A stretch of 64,000 nucleotides of DNA from Pyrrhosoma nymphula (taxonomy: Eukaryota > Arthropoda > Insecta > Odonata > Coenagrionidae): NCBI GenBank assembly GCA_963573305.1, contig OY754334.1, forward strand, positions 33,039,614 to 33,103,613, read 5' to 3'. The notes beneath the pieces were generated by a model. That model saw only the letters and a list, made by a program, of their open reading frames with translations, did not search any database and was not told the DNA's origin. The position numbers and the translations under genes were made by a program. Below are positions 11,846-25,842 of this stretch, one piece after another; the stretch's first letter is position 1; every line of letters begins with the position of its first letter.

Positions 11846-12921
11846 CTGTATTCGTTAGAGAGGAAAAATGATAGTTTTTCGTATGAGTGTGAAGCGTGAA
11901 GCTTCCTAATAAAAACCTCTCAATTGAGAAAATGACGTGGTGAAGGCGGGCTGCTATGTATGCCTCCAAAGAAGTGGATGACACTTAAATTTTTTCGTAC
12001 CAGTTTCTACTTCACACCGATAGTTACCATCTCTCATGCTTCCTCAGTTTCATGGCGTCGTAAAATTTTAAAATGAAAACTAAATATACTGCTCTTATTA
12101 AGAGGCTTCCTTGATCTTCCTCGTTATTGCTCTCTTTTGGCTTCCTTTTTGTGGTATTATCACTCCTTTTTGGTTTCATAATGGTAAGCCTTGATACGCG
12201 ATCTGAAAAATATCATTTTCTCTTCAAAGGCCACGGTATTATCCTTATAGTCTTCCAGTCGTAGAGTATCTGTTATTAGTCCATTGCAATGTGAGGTGTA
12301 GTACTTCGACTTATTATTACATTTAAAAATTGTAAAATATTTTTAATCATCGATGCATTGCTGATTTAGGCTTTTCGAGCTCCGCGTAATTAAATCGTTC
12401 ATTAAATTTGATGTACATACTGCGTTGAGCTCTATTAAGGCCGTTGAGCTATATTGTAATAAGATACTATGAAAGCAGTGTAAATAGACCCTAGATTAAT
12501 AAAAGCTTACAAAATTAAGTCGACCCTAGTAATTAGTAATTACTTTAATTCCATTTTTTAATTTGGACCATAGCGAAAAATGATAAGTAATAAGAGAGAA
12601 TGCAATCGTCGTAACTTTCAAGTGAGTGAAAATCTTTAATGTGTGTTTATATAGGTAAGTTTATCCACAGTTCTTTAATTTTATGGCTCGAGTGTAGATG
12701 AACTGGTGATACATGCCACTATCCTTAGGCCAGTGGAGGTGACAGGCTTCTAAGAAAAAGGATCAGAACTGGTGAGAGAATACTAGACGGTCTAATGTAG
12801 ATCAAATGCAGAGATTTGAAATTGCTTGGATGTTTTTCGGGTGTTTTTAAAAAGCAGATTTTTGAAATTGCTTGGTTGCTTTTCGGAACTACTGACAGCA
12901 TATTGTAGTATCAAAGTCTTG
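11846..12921. other. No gene recognised
   Basis: There is a short imperfect duplication, 'gatttgaaattgcttgg' at about 12813 and 'tttttgaaattgcttgg' at about 12858. No coding segment or transposon terminus was seen. Confidence 0.4.
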
Positions 12922-13830
12922 CTAAGATTCACGTTTTCCAAGTGTTAATGTTTGGGATTTCGGTATCAAAAAAAGAAAATACTTTTTTTTTAACAACACA
13001 GAAAATTCCCATCCACGGGATATCCCATCCACGCCTGAAGCCTTCCCATTTTTCAATATTCTTACTGTCTCTACGACCTCATTCTCACTTATTTCCTTTT
13101 CCATACTGACATTCTCGCATACTAATGCGCAGGGCTCATTCTCATCGCCTGCGCCGTAATTGTATAACTCTTCAAATAATCCCTCCCAACAGTTCCTGAC
13201 CGTGCTTTCATCCCGCACGATCTTTCTTTTTTGTTGCATCCACTCCCCTGCCCTCACCTTGCCTCTTGCTCTTTTTACCCATTTCCTAAAGAACTTTTTA
13301 TTTCCTTCAAAATCACTCGGAATTTGCTAGCCTCATCAGCACGTATTCTTTCCTTGGTCTCAGTCACAAAGATCTTGCATTAATTCTCTCTCTCTCTCTC
13401 TATTCATCACATACCTTATTCCACTCTTCCGCAGACTTGGCTGCAATACATCTCTTATACGCTTCTTCCTTTTCAGTCACCGCGATTTTCTCTCCTTCAT
13501 TCCACCATGCATCGCCTTTCATTTTTCTCACCACCACTTTTCCGCGTATGCTCCATGCATATTCTACAATCATTCTTTTCAAACCCACCCGAGCATAATT
13601 CACTCTCTCATTGCTTTTTTCTTTATTCCATTCTCTCTCACTCGAATATATCATATCCTCAGGCATGCATCCATACCTTACTCTCGCCTCGTTGTCTAAC
13701 ACCATCTCTTCTTTAATCTCATATGCTAACGCGCACTTCTCTTCCTCGGAACTCACTTTCTATCCAGATCCAATGAAGAGACCACCAATAAGTGGTCTGT
13801 TCCATATTCGGCACCCCTCATCATCATTAC
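12922..13830 (-). pseudogene. LINE ORF2 fragment: endonuclease end to start of reverse transcriptase
   Basis: The minus-strand frames give, in order: AEYGTDHLLVVS near 13780-13815, corresponding to the SDH.LV motif that closes the APE-type endonuclease; a linker with GDAWWNEGEKIAVTEKEEAY (13400-13756); FRKWVKRARGKVRAGEWM; and EISENEVVETVRILKNGKAS followed by GVDGI near 13030, the classic NGKApGvDGI segment opening non-LTR reverse transcriptase. At least three frame changes or stops occur. The fragment stops just after GVDGI, so the catalytic reverse transcriptase and 3' end are missing, unlike the usual 5' truncation. The clade cannot be assigned safely. Confidence 0.65.
13385..13401. repeat. 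(TC)n microsatellite
   Basis: A run of TC dinucleotides lies inside the LINE fragment at the point where the upstream and downstream minus frames part. Slippage here is the likely cause of one frame break. Confidence 0.8.
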
Positions 13831-16800
13831 TAATTTTGTCGATCTCCCATCTTACACAATGAAATAAATCATGCCCTTACAAATGCCCCTATGCCATGTA
13901 TTTATGGATATCCTTATGTTTAAGCTATGACTATTCTTGTACTGTTAGCAGTAAGTTCGAATTGAAGCAAGGTTATGATGAAGGTCAGCCATGACACGTG
14001 CAGCGTTGTCCGTTTAAGGTTATGGCACTTCACCGGTAGATTTTGGCACATTTTCGCCAGTGTTCCACAATAGAAACCAAATCCTAGTAATACCCTGGGC
14101 CTGCTTTCACTCTTTTACTACAGCGAGTATCCCTTCTGAAAGGAATACCTTGAGAGCCAATATACCGTTGCCCGCGACCCAACACTAGGGGGTTTATGTA
14201 GGGTTTTGACGCACCGTGACTGCCGAATCCAGGATTTTATTGTTCTGTGGGGATATGGCATTTTTACTGGATGTCCATGAAATTACTTCAGTTGTTCTAA
14301 GGCAGGGAACCTATCAACAGTGTGTGAATCTTGCTCCCTTTTAGGCTTAATGGGTTCGACCTCCTCTATTGCATCTATTTGCAAGGTACTTCGAGCGAGA
14401 TAATTTTCTAGTCATAATAGAGACCATATTACAATCTTATAAGTATTAGCAGAGGCAATGGAAGAAGCATGATGTACATTTAATAATATAAAATAACAAT
14501 TAATGGCGCAAAGACTGTTTATGACTAAAAGTTTTACCAATTATTCTTGTGGTACTATAATATCCGAAAAATCTCTCCCATAAAACCTAAGGAGAACGAG
14601 TTATGCGTTACCAAGGTCCACCCTAACGGTGTTTATGCGCAGCTTAATTTATATGAGACCTATAATTACAATATATAATCTGTTTCCGGAAAAAAATCAG
14701 AAAATTGTCATAATTGAAAAAGTCATATTGTCTTAAACAAGGAATTAAAAAAAATGACTATTGAATTATGAGAGTAAATAAAGCTTTTTTTAATCACTTG
14801 ATGCGAAAAATGTGTTTTTATTTACGAGCTAGGAAACTTTTTTGTATGGAATAGCAAACTGCTTTTGAATGTTATTCATTTAAAATTTTGCTTTGAAAGT
14901 TATAGTTTTCATCAATAATGCTAGCTGAGCGAGTATTGTCGACAGGTAAGCTGTGATTATGTTTTGTGACCAAACGTCCTGTTTAATGAAGGCGTCCCAA
15001 ATACAGGATAGCCTAATGGGGAACTTAGCTCTAGTATCTATAATTTACGTTAGTTTTAAGTTGTTTTATGTACCACGAGTCACTTTTCTATTATTTGTGA
15101 TGAAATTGTGGCGCTGTTTAAATTATGCAGTGTTTCCTGTTGGAATATCAAGTATTAGAGGAATAATTAGTGTTACTGATAACCTCATTTTAAAATATAG
15201 GTGAGAAAGCATACGAACTACAAAGACTTGCGATCTGTGCGTCAGGACTAACTTATTTTAATGTTTGTCTGAGGCGCACGGCCGCACGAGAAACAATAGA
15301 AAAGAGCTTCTAATTTTTTTTGGGCCAAATATCTCAAATATAGTGTCACAAGTGGCTGATATTTTGGTATCATTATAATATTACCTATTTTTAACTTAAA
15401 TAAGGCCAAGTTCATTGAACTTTATGTTTAGTGATATCTCGCGTAAACCATCTCAATCATTCGGTGAGTGAAGACGACTTAAGATGTTCACTACTTTGCT
15501 TTTATTGTTAGTCGAATGATTTAGCTTATTTTTGTATCTGTCTGTGCAAAAAAGTAGTCTCATCTTTTACGAATTTTTAATAATTAATTATTATTATATT
15601 TACTGTATTACTGATCTCTGCTATTAGAACTATTGCTGAGCGTTTTAAAACCTACTTCTATGTATTGTGTGGTATCAGTTTGTTAATATTGTCAAATATT
15701 CGCTGATTTTAACGTTTGCAGTATTTGGCGAGATAGGGAATTACTATCACTCATCTACGTGCGGTATTCTAAAGCAATTTTGTTCAGCACTTGATATTTT
15801 CGGCCTTCCACATTCGGAAATCAAGACTTCCAAGTTCGAGGACACCATCCATAAAGGAGATCAAAACCCGTAGTTAGTGTTTCTGCTCATTTATATGGTG
15901 CGTGCAATGTCATCTGCTCTGTAACTGGATGAAGCAATATTTTTTTATCTTTTTTGAGGAGGGTGGAAAACGCCATTGAAATACCGACTAGAGAGGCTAG
16001 CTTCAGTCCAGAGCCAAGATAAACACCTGGTAATAAATTGGCAGTGGCAAGATTTTATACGGTTCGTCAAAAACCGATTGTCATGTCACACCACTAAAAA
16101 GTTATGACATAACGGAATTGGCCATGAAATATTGAATATTTGTAAAATTTACCTGAGTGGAAAGTCTTCTTGGTTCTTCCAGCTAGTCAAAGGGTGGATT
16201 CTGTGTGCATTGTGTACGTTGAATCACAGTGCAGCCTTTAATCCCGTGGAAGACCGTCAATATTTCCTAAAACTGATACGCCGGGAAAGCACCAGATCAA
16301 GGTTCATTTATATTATTTTTTAATTAAATTATACGGTAGGTGTGCCATTAATGTAAAATCAATTAATAAATGTCAGTTTGCTTAACAAGTCAGTTGGGTT
16401 AGGTGATCCGAGTCATTGCCTTAAACGTATTCTCAGTTACGAATGACCCATGGCAAATGCTGCCAAGGTAGGCAGGTTTTGGATTTTCGGGGGCACCCAA
16501 AACTTCGATCATTCGCACCATAATCAACCATAGTAAAAACAAAGTTTAAAAAATTGCTAAACATAAGTCGAAAATTTATTTAAAAGGGTAATGACCGTTT
16601 CGTCGAATATTAAAATATGTAGAGATAAAAATGATCATATGTTAAAAAATTAAACACTGGTTAGATTGTCAGAGGCGTCATCCAGAATTTTTTCTAGGTT
16701 TATCCTGACCCATAGTCGGTTGCGTACTTCTCGATTATGTCGCACTTCGTCGGGACGTTTCTTATTGTAAGGAGTGAGTCACATTCATCGCAGCGTGGTG

Positions 16801-19800
16801 AAATCTATTCTTCCGTGATGAGATATGCGTGTGTTAACGCGCTGTGGTATATCCTTAATCGACCCCTACCCCTGTTGGAAGTGGACCTCACCGACACCTC
16901 GGGTTTCACCGAGCGTAATTTATTATTTAAAATACTTCGCCATTCGTCCATCCACTGATCACGAGCTATGTTTCGTAACATAGATCCAACGAGCTATGTT
17001 TCGTGAGATAGACAGGTGGGACCGTCGGGATTCTCGTTTCCGGTGATTCAACTTCCAGGAGAATGCTCGGTATTTGTCACATTGTCATTTAGGTGGTTTC
17101 TCTATCTCTAATTCCCGGTTTTATAATCTGTGGTTCAAAATGTTCACGGTATGAAAACTGTAGTTAATAAGTTCTCTCATTGATAGTACTCACGTCAACT
17201 AGCTGACGGTCTGGTTTAATATAGAAAACCTGAACTCCCAGTTAACCTTTAGTAAACGAAAAGGCAACGTCATCTTGAGGTGAACGTTAACCGGACATTA
17301 TAAAACTGGGTCTAAGAGGAGGCGGCATTCTCTCTTACGTGAAGAGGGAATGAGTTCGTTCAGGTCACATTGCCTAATTCTTTCCGTTGTCATGAAGACC
17401 ACCTCTTTAAGAATGCTCCTGAGAGAAAACTAGGACCACGCTGAAACAACCGGTGGGCAATCATGTTATTGGTGAAATTTGTCGGAAATGTTTCTTCCGA
17501 CCACTTTTCCTCAACCACGTTGCGTAACGTGAGAATTTAAGGATCCTCCTCCTATGGGCAACAGCGCACCGTTGCTTTACATTCCGTTTTGCTTGGGACT
17601 TCCTTTAGGTGAAAATTCGGGCACGGAAGATTCAAGAAGGAAGAGAAGAAAAATATAAGTAGAAAAGAAGGGATAAAAAGAAAATCTCCGCCCAGCTTTA
17701 TTTTTATATTTTTCTTCTTTTTCTTTTATGATTCGACGCAGCGGTTTTGATTTCAAAACTTCTCTTCGAGGGAGGGGGTCCTACCCCTCATTTATTTTTA
17801 TTACGACGGTTTTCGAGTCTCGAGTCTTGACTCCAGGAGGTAATGGCTCTTTAACTTTCGCCACACCTTTAAATAAAAGAATACCGATGCCGACCATTTT
17901 CACCATGCGCCACTCTCCCATTAAGGGTGAGGAGCCGTCTCTCTCCTTCCACTGCTTCTTTGTCCTCTCTGTTCAGAGACCCTCCTCTGCGACCCTTCTC
18001 TCTCTCTCCCCCTATCCATACACACAAAGGTCCTCAGCCCTTTGCTGGTGCTTCTTGCTATCCCACCGTCACCTCCTCATTAAAAGAAATGAACGCTTGG
18101 GAAAAAGAAATTGGAATGGAAAGAGGGAAGGTATAGGACGGTCGGAGAAGGAGATTTTTTCCCCGTGGAACATTTAAGGGATGCCTCTCCGTCCTCTGCC
18201 TCCTCAAAGCCTCAACCATCTGCTCAAGACGAGGAGTATTATCCCACCGTCGTCATTTAATAATTATTCTTCTTCGGTCTTCTTTCTCAACTCTTTCTGT
18301 TTCCAATTTCCACCTGTTCCATCTTCTTCCATCCCAGTTTATCGTTTACGGTATTTTCATTGATCTTTGTATTGCCCTGTAGTTTTGATTTGTGTATTTC
18401 CGCTTTATTATATTTTGAAATCATGTATAAATTGTATTTTGAATTTTTTGGTGAGTTATTCTCGGTCAATTCACCTGATTTCAGAAAACGTAGGTGCCCT
18501 TATGACACGGATTTCATTTAATATATTAGGGTGGCAGTATAAATGTGAAGTTGAGGTATAAGGACTGCTTAAGGAAGTATCAGGGACTAATGAGAGCTTA
18601 CACCAACAAAACTCTCAATTTTCCTAATGTGTGGATAAAAATTCATCTTTGAGGATTATTTTATTTTGTTATTCAAAGAACGAAACGTTTGGATTTAAAT
18701 AAAATCTTAAAACACCCAGCCAGAACTATTGTGTTATTCCCGAGTATTTCCCGCCAACCCGCGCGACGCCCAACATCTTCCTGGCCGAGTTACATTATCT
18801 TATCAATTCATTTAATCACACTTTTCCCAAGTAAAAATGCCATAATTGTGTTCTTAAGTTGTATTTGCTTGAAATGTTGTGCTTCAAAATATCTGAAGGA
18901 GATCAATTTAACTCCTAAAATGGATTACCATGCCTGAACAGAATTATCAAAGGAACAAGTTCTTTCACAATAAGGCTTGAAGTCACAAGGTAATATCTAT
19001 TTCAATAAGTATCACATGTATCTGACCAAGAATATGTGAGTACCACTGGGATGCGTGAGTTGAATTTTAGCTCATCTTTCATTCTTTAAACTTGCCATCA
19101 CTTTACCCTCTCACCATTGTATTCATTAATAATCACGTAAACTTTTTTATGTTGTACATTCTGGTATTGTCTTTTCTTACTCCCAACACATACTTGCAAA
19201 GAAACTTTTAATGACTCTCTCTAGTGCCTGGAACTGTGGACACCCTGGCTTATCGTTTCTCCGAGAATTCCTCACTTTTGTCTACGTTTCTGCGTTGCAC
19301 ATACCTGATCTTTTTTCCCTTGATATTTTCTGATACAAATTCATATAAAGTGGGTATAAAATTACATTATTGATCGGATTATCTGATTATTATCGGCTGA
19401 TTATTGATTTCTCAACGCTAGTCGCTGAAATGCCATACCTACACATCACATGCACTAGGAACGGTGATTTCACTTGGAATGACACTTTGGTAGAAGTAAA
19501 GCTTATTTATAGGGAGGTTTTTAGTCCAGGTTTTTCACTTTTTCTGTCTTAATTGAGTGTCTTTTTGATGTGAAAAGTAAAGCCTTTTTGAAAAGTATTT
19601 AAGCCTTATCCTTAAGTTTTTCTTGCACTCATCCCACTAATATATACACCTTTTTTACACCATTCAGTTATTTTTTATCGTAAAATTTAGTGCGATTTCG
19701 TATTTGTTAACTACCATTGTTTGTCTAAATTCTTTGCTGGCGTTCAAATAAAATTTGTTTGCTGTTCTTCATTTAAACATTAACGAGGGGTTGGATGGCA

Positions 19801-20108
19801 AAAGGGAATGTAAACTCTTAACCTAAGTCCAATGAAGCCAACATTATTATTATTATAAATTGCTAGGATTTCCCCTGATTACCTTTACACTTGGAGCTGA
19901 CCTCTTTCTCTGCGACATTATGTCATATCTTCTGTTTTACCTCCTTGTTAAATTGTCCCTAGAAGTCACAAAAATATTAGTAATAAAATCTGATATATTA
20001 CTCTTTCTCCACTTCAGCGATATATGTTGGAGGTGACGAAGCCTGATAGGGTTCTCCTCGACCACTTCACACGCGCCATGCGCGTCATGGAGCTCTATTG
20101 CACTAGGC
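13831..20108. other. No gene recognised; pyrimidine-rich patch at 17.9-18.3 kb
   Basis: A 16-bp unit acgagctatgtttcgt occurs twice (about 16961 and 16989). At 17930-18350 the plus strand is rich in C and T, which keeps open a 149-codon frame (17728-18177) of low-complexity serine/proline/leucine composition; it is not considered a gene. No transposon end or RNA gene was seen. Confidence 0.4.
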
Positions 20109-20775
20109 CAGGGGTCGGAAAACTGCGGCTCGCGAGCCAAACGCGGGTCTTTAATTACATGAAAGTAGCTCTGAAGTAAAACTGAAAAATTATGCGATAG
20201 AATATTTCATTCCTAATTTTCTAATTTAAATAATCTACCTAATTACAAACTGATTACTATTTTGAATAAAAAGGTAACAACTTCGTTTTTTCCACATTAG
20301 GTTTTAATTTTGATTTGGTCAAAATTAAAACCTTATGTGGAAAAAACTAAGTTTTTACCTTTTTATTCAAAATGAATGGCAAATTCCACAAAGTTACACC
20401 GGGAACCACCAGCTGTAACTGATTAATAATTAATTAATCCGCAGTATTTCGCCTTACAATAGGTAGCATAACTTTTTTGTCAACAACATCTGACCGTTTT
20501 AATTTTTTTAAAAGAGAAATATAAAATAATATTCGTTTTTCTTCATCTAATATATATGTGGAACATACAAAGTTTATTTATTTCATTATGAACTCGAAGT
20601 TCCACAAAGTTTACTAGCGGACCATGGTAGGTATCTAATAACGAAATAGTTAATGTTATAATTTGCTATACTATTTTTTCCTTATTTCAACAAATAATAT
20701 TTGGCCCTTGAATAATTTTTCACTCCTGTGAGGGACTGATTTGGCTCTTCCGCCTCAAAACTTTGCCGACCCCTG
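20109..20775. mobile_element. Non-autonomous hAT-like DNA transposon
   Basis: The left end reads CAGGGGTCGG and the right end CCGACCCCTG, a perfect 10-bp terminal inverted repeat of hAT type, followed on each side by partly matching subterminal sequence (aaaactgcggctcgcgagcc on the left; ggctcttccgcctcaaaact on the right). The flanks share an actagg core (cactaggc at 20101-20108, gactaggt at 20777-20784), consistent with a worn 8-bp duplication. Inside, 20260-20371 forms an AT-rich hairpin with arms of about 53 bp. No transposase remnant is present, so mobility would have depended on a hAT transposase supplied elsewhere. Confidence 0.7.
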
Positions 20776-20784
20776 CGACTAGGT

Positions 20785-23725
20785 GACACGAACATAGATG
20801 GGAAGGAGGTGGAAAAACGGATCAAATACCAAGTACTTCTCTTTTGAAGTGAGGCAGATCTACCTTGGACACTCTGTAAAACCAGTAGTTTTCATCGTGA
20901 GTTTGCTAGGTGGAGTTAAGGAACATATCGGAAAACGATATGGGCAGTCGTACAGCACGTCTTAATGCTAAGGGGATTTGTTCAAAATGTAGTCGAAGGA
21001 AGGATATAAAAGTGGGCCCATAGTGGAGGACCTCATAGATCAAATAAAAAATTTCAGTCAAATTTTGTTAAGCAAATATGTAGCACGTTGCAGGGAAAAC
21101 GTTGAAACTTAACGACCACCGATACACTAGAAGCGTACTAATTACTGTGAAGCACTGTAATTATTGTCTCCATTGTCCCGGCCGTCGCCGCGCGTGATGA
21201 CTTTGGTGGACTTCAGCTTCGCTGTGGATCCAACCAGTGTCTTCAGGTAGAAGATATCGGGTTGCGGTTTTGGCCGCCTTATTGTTGAGCATCCTTTGTA
21301 TTTACTGCTCTCTGATTAGCTCTCATTCGGTGAACTCTCTTCCATGCATCGTGGAGAGGGTATTCGTTTTCTCTGTTAATCTATTCGTGAGTTAATTTAT
21401 TTTCTACTTTTTAGTAAAATTTTATTTTTTACTTTTTAGTGCATTTTGAAATAAGACCAGTTTAAAAAAAGTGTTTTTTTATATTTTTATTTAATTATTT
21501 TATCTTCTTCAAAAAGTATGTCATGGCCGGGTTCACTCCAGGCATGTTCCGCGGTGGCGGAATGTTGAAACTGTTTTTTTTTCGTACCCCTCATGTGTTC
21601 CCGCCGGCCGTTGTATTTTCATTGATTTGCATGTTCTCACCTATTTATGATCTCCTTCGTACGCATTACCCTCAGTAGACGCCTTCGTGAAGGTCCTGCG
21701 GAAATTTGTCTTTTTTTGGACTATTCCAGCGGTGGTTTCTCCTTTACATGCAAGTTTTTTTCCGAAACATGATGAACACTAAGCATTTTTTTATTAAAAA
21801 ATATTGTTGAACATTACAATAATTTTGGGGTCCCTGAACTTTTTGCCCCAATTAGCAAACTTGAGAATATTACTATTAGTTAATTTTTGATGTTTTGTTG
21901 CATTCATCTATTATTTATCTTATTTTCTTCTTCCGGTTAGTCTTTTTTTCAAGTTTATTATACTTCTTCGTCTTGCTTTACATTTTGGCCATCTTCTTCG
22001 TTCTTCTTTTTTCCTGTTTTTCTCCCATCTTCATTTCGTCTTTGCGGACTTATTGTTTCGTCGGTGAGTTGGGATTGAACCCGGGATGGCGGTACGGACT
22101 GAAAATTTAAAAAAAAATTAATTGTTTCTAACTCCTCCGTTGCCAGACGTGGTTTCGCGAAGCAAGCTACGGCTTCCGCTACCTTATTTTTCCCTAGTTG
22201 ACTTCCTATTTCTTTCATTGGTGCTGGTGGCTAACTTTCGAGTAGTGCTTCCCAATTCTTCCTTTCTTCTTCGTATAGCTCTTTGTCGTTAGGTGTTTTG
22301 TCTTTGGGAGCCTGTAAAATATCTGCCGCCTACCCAAGTCAACACACGTGATGAATATCCGGAAATTGGAGAGAATGGTAACAGAACAACACCGTGAAAT
22401 ACTCGGAACCAACACTGCGAAGCACTTCATACCACATCCCAAAACCGACTCAGGCTAGCTCACCGGTTGGGTAACCCTAGTCAGGCGGCGGTGCCCTCGC
22501 GGGGTTCTGTGATCGGCTCTCGAAGTCGCGAGTAAGGGTTATCCTCCATTCGTGTAGTAAGATTATTGTTGCCTTAAGGTTTCCAACACCAGATGAGTAG
22601 ATTACAGGAATTGTCCGTTTTCAGTGCAGGAGAGTAGGAACTTTTCGATAAAAAAATAAATTGAGGTGATAGAAAATGTAATGTAGAGAAAGTACAGAAC
22701 AATTCAGAAAAACCGAGGTCCAAGTAAAGCCTAGTTTTGGAGATAACAATTTTATAAATAGTTGAAATTTGAAATCCACGAATAACGGCCTGAAAGGGGG
22801 CTTAACCTCGTCGGACGTAACAATTTCCGTCGAAAGCAGCAGTCTCTCCCGCCCCATGACGGGCTGGGGCACTCCCGGTGGCGTGCAAGGAGAACGGCAA
22901 AAAGGAGAATAAAAAGCTGATTCGCATATTCTAAAAGTGAGTGAAAAATCAAATGGATGAATATTTATTTGTGGAATGAATTTTGAAAATTTAAAATTTA
23001 ACCTAAGAAAAGAAGTATCATCGGATAAACAATAAATGCAATCCCATGCACTCATTGGTCAGGAGTTTACGGGAAATTTCATTTCAGAACATATTTACAC
23101 CGTCAAGGATGTAATCGTTTTCTCACTATTCAAGTGTACTGAGAATGTATTCTTTCACTGAAAGTAATTGCTTGAATGCAATGAAGAAGCGGAGGCCATG
23201 AAAGAAGTATACTGTAACATAACGGGGAAACTGCCATGTTGAGGGCGATATCGCCACGTGGTGCATAAGGCACAAAATTAACAATCGACGTCAGTCTTGT
23301 TGGGAGTTTCTACTTCGCTTTGCACTCCCGGTGGAAGGGGGGAACAATATACTTTATAAACAAGCAAAGTCGCTAGGTGACAGGGAAGCCTATAGCGTGA
23401 ATTTACGGGTTCACGTGAGGAGAAGTCGGGGAAAGGAGAAGGGAGGTAACAATGGGAGTTAGTCGTAATCGAGTGTGCCCATGGATTTTCTGAAATAGCA
23501 AGACGCGCAAGGAAAGACGTCCCGAGGCGAGAAAGTTAATGAGAGAAGAAGCACTCCTTTTATTACATAAGTGCATCCCAATAGCCAATTAATCTGGACA
23601 GCGGTTTAAGAGAGGCGAGACTACCTGGCTGCTCAAGCAGGAAATAGCGGGAGCCTATCGACGTCACTGAGTCGTGTAGGGCACAAGAAGCCCTCCGAGG
23701 GAAGGCGGCCCACCTGTGTCGTAAC

Positions 23726-23787
<62 letters not shown>

Positions 23788-25545
23788 TAATGTGTTTATG
23801 TGTTGATTTAATGTTTTAAGCTGATTGATGAAGAGAGAGTGGGCAAAAGGAAAAGTGACTTTAAAGGGAACTATAATCATTAAGCTTTCATGCCCACTTC
23901 ATTTTGTGAATTGAGATCTAACTGGGATATGATTCATATATTAAATTCATGTAATCATTGTAAAATTTAATATTACGCAATTCATTTAATATAGTAAAGG
24001 GTAATTTATGCTTGAAATAAGTCTCATGCTGAGTTAGCCAGTTTCGCTGAGTTAGCCAGGCAAATAAATAAATGAATAGGTATGTATTAAATAAAGGGTG
24101 TATCGATGTACGGGGATAATAGAAAAACGTGAGAAGGTTGTATCACAATACACACTCTTGTTTTGCTGGTTGATGCTAGGGTACAATGGTGAATTTTCTT
24201 AGTCTTGCTGCACTCTTCATACCGTATCACTTTATGTTAATCTATTAAGAATGAATGGCGATATGGAATATTTTATTCATTCAGCCTGGAGAATGAATGC
24301 AAAACTTTCGCTATGGCCATTTTTAACCTTCGACATTTTAATGTAATTTTTTCATGCAATTTTTTCCTCGTGAAATACGAGTATTAAATAACAAAGCAGC
24401 CAATTTATGGATAAGGGCAAACTAAATTAATATCAATATCGTATTATTGAATAAAGTGAAACTGACGTTGATTGTAAAATAACTGTGTATAATAACACCC
24501 AGGACTCCCATTCTTGGTTTAAAAATAGAATTTAACATGGCAGCGATAAAATCACCTCGCTTCCGTGCATTGCGCTGCTGAGAAACATTCAAGGATATTA
24601 ATAAAAAAAAGAAACATTTCGTTTCCGTTTGTTCATACCTATTTATTTGTTTTTCAGCTTTACATAGTAATTTTCCTCTCCTGCTCGAGCTGAGTTATAT
24701 CACTGTGGCGGTGTCTTCTCTATACTCTGTACGTTCATTAAATTTTTGAGGAAAAATAGCTGCATTATTGTGTTTCTTTGGTCATCCTGTTTCATTCCCT
24801 GGCCATTAATAATACCAGAAGACTTATTTTAAAACTTAACTAAATATTGTTTGGATTCGATTGCTAAGTGCTAACCCACGAAACACTTATTGAAAACTTA
24901 CAAGCCTTCTCCCTTGATTCAAGAAAAGAGCAATGGACGAGTAAAGTTGAGCAAAGTATTAATTCAAATTTCATAATATAGTGCATGAATAATTACGTAA
25001 ATGACAATTGCATAAAGCCCGATTCTATGCATCAAATTAAAAAATAATGGCAACCTTCAACTTCCTCTTACATAGACTACCCAACATGCTACATAGATAT
25101 ACACTACTTACATAGACTACCTTACATAGACCTGTCCCCACAAACAACGTTACGTAAACGAGCTCAACCGTATAAAGCAAATACCGATAGAAAACAGACA
25201 CAACCCTGATTTTATAAATAAGATGATCTCGAGCGAAATATGAAAGATAGATTACTCACGCTCCATTTTAATTCCACTAGAAAAATATAATATAAAGAAA
25301 CACATTGCTCTCTCTTCCTGTCCAAGATTAAATAAAGGCATACAAAATATATTTTAACAGGTTTATGTAAACTTAACCTTTACTAACCACCTTTTACTAA
25401 CCTTTACTCGTAACTTACTCAGAAATCCGAAACATAAAAATGTACCCTTAGAGAGGTAGGGAATGTACTAAATAAAATGCAGCACTTGCGAACACCCGCA
25501 AGTTAGAATAATTTCATATTTTGAGTCAATGAATAAAAATGTATA
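20785..25545. other. No gene recognised
   Basis: At 22060-22100 a minus-strand 'tcccgggttcaatccc' looks like a tRNA T arm and may be a SINE remnant. GC-rich patches at about 21180, 22460-22540 and 22850-22890 carry no recognised motif. A 144-codon minus frame at 22621-23055 has no family signature. A TA microsatellite is listed separately. Confidence 0.4.
23729..23784. repeat. (TA)28 microsatellite
   Basis: An uninterrupted TA dinucleotide array of 56 bases, a site likely to be length-polymorphic. Confidence 0.95.
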
Positions 25546-25842
25546 TAACAGTGTGAATATAATTGTGAAAATAATCATTCCCCATGACTGGAATTGGAAC
25601 CCAGACACCTCGATATCGCCCCGAGTGCTGCAACCAGTTTAGCCGCCCATTCGTCATATTCAATTATGGGTTCTCAGTGCGCATTTGTGTTAGAGCACTG
25701 GGCGCGATATCGAGGTAGACTGGGTTCGAATCCGAGTCCAGGCGAGTGACTTATTTCACTGTGTTATTCACACAATATTGTGTTCACTAGCGGGTGACTA
25801 AAGTTAATACCGCGCGACCAGTTCTGTAGTTCATTGGATAAT
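25546..25842. repeat. Head-to-head tRNA-derived SINEs (family A)
   Basis: A minus-strand copy (25546-25652) shows body, then the head with B box seen on plus as 'ggaattggaaccca'. After a gap of about 36 bp a plus-strand copy (25689-25842) shows 'agagcactgggcgcg', B box 'ctgggttcgaatcc', 'gtccaggcgagtgac', 'agcgggtgact' and the tail 'gcgcgaccagttctgtagtt'. The plus tail matches the tails at 51151-51170 and 51475-51500, which defines the family. Both copies have lost part of the A-box side facing the other. Confidence 0.75.

Noticed and set aside
17728..18177. 149-codon open frame
   Set aside because: Low-complexity composition driven by a pyrimidine-rich strand, with no domain or conserved motif.
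22621..23055. 144-codon minus-strand open frame
   Set aside because: Hydrophobic, unordered translation without a family signature or supporting neighbour.
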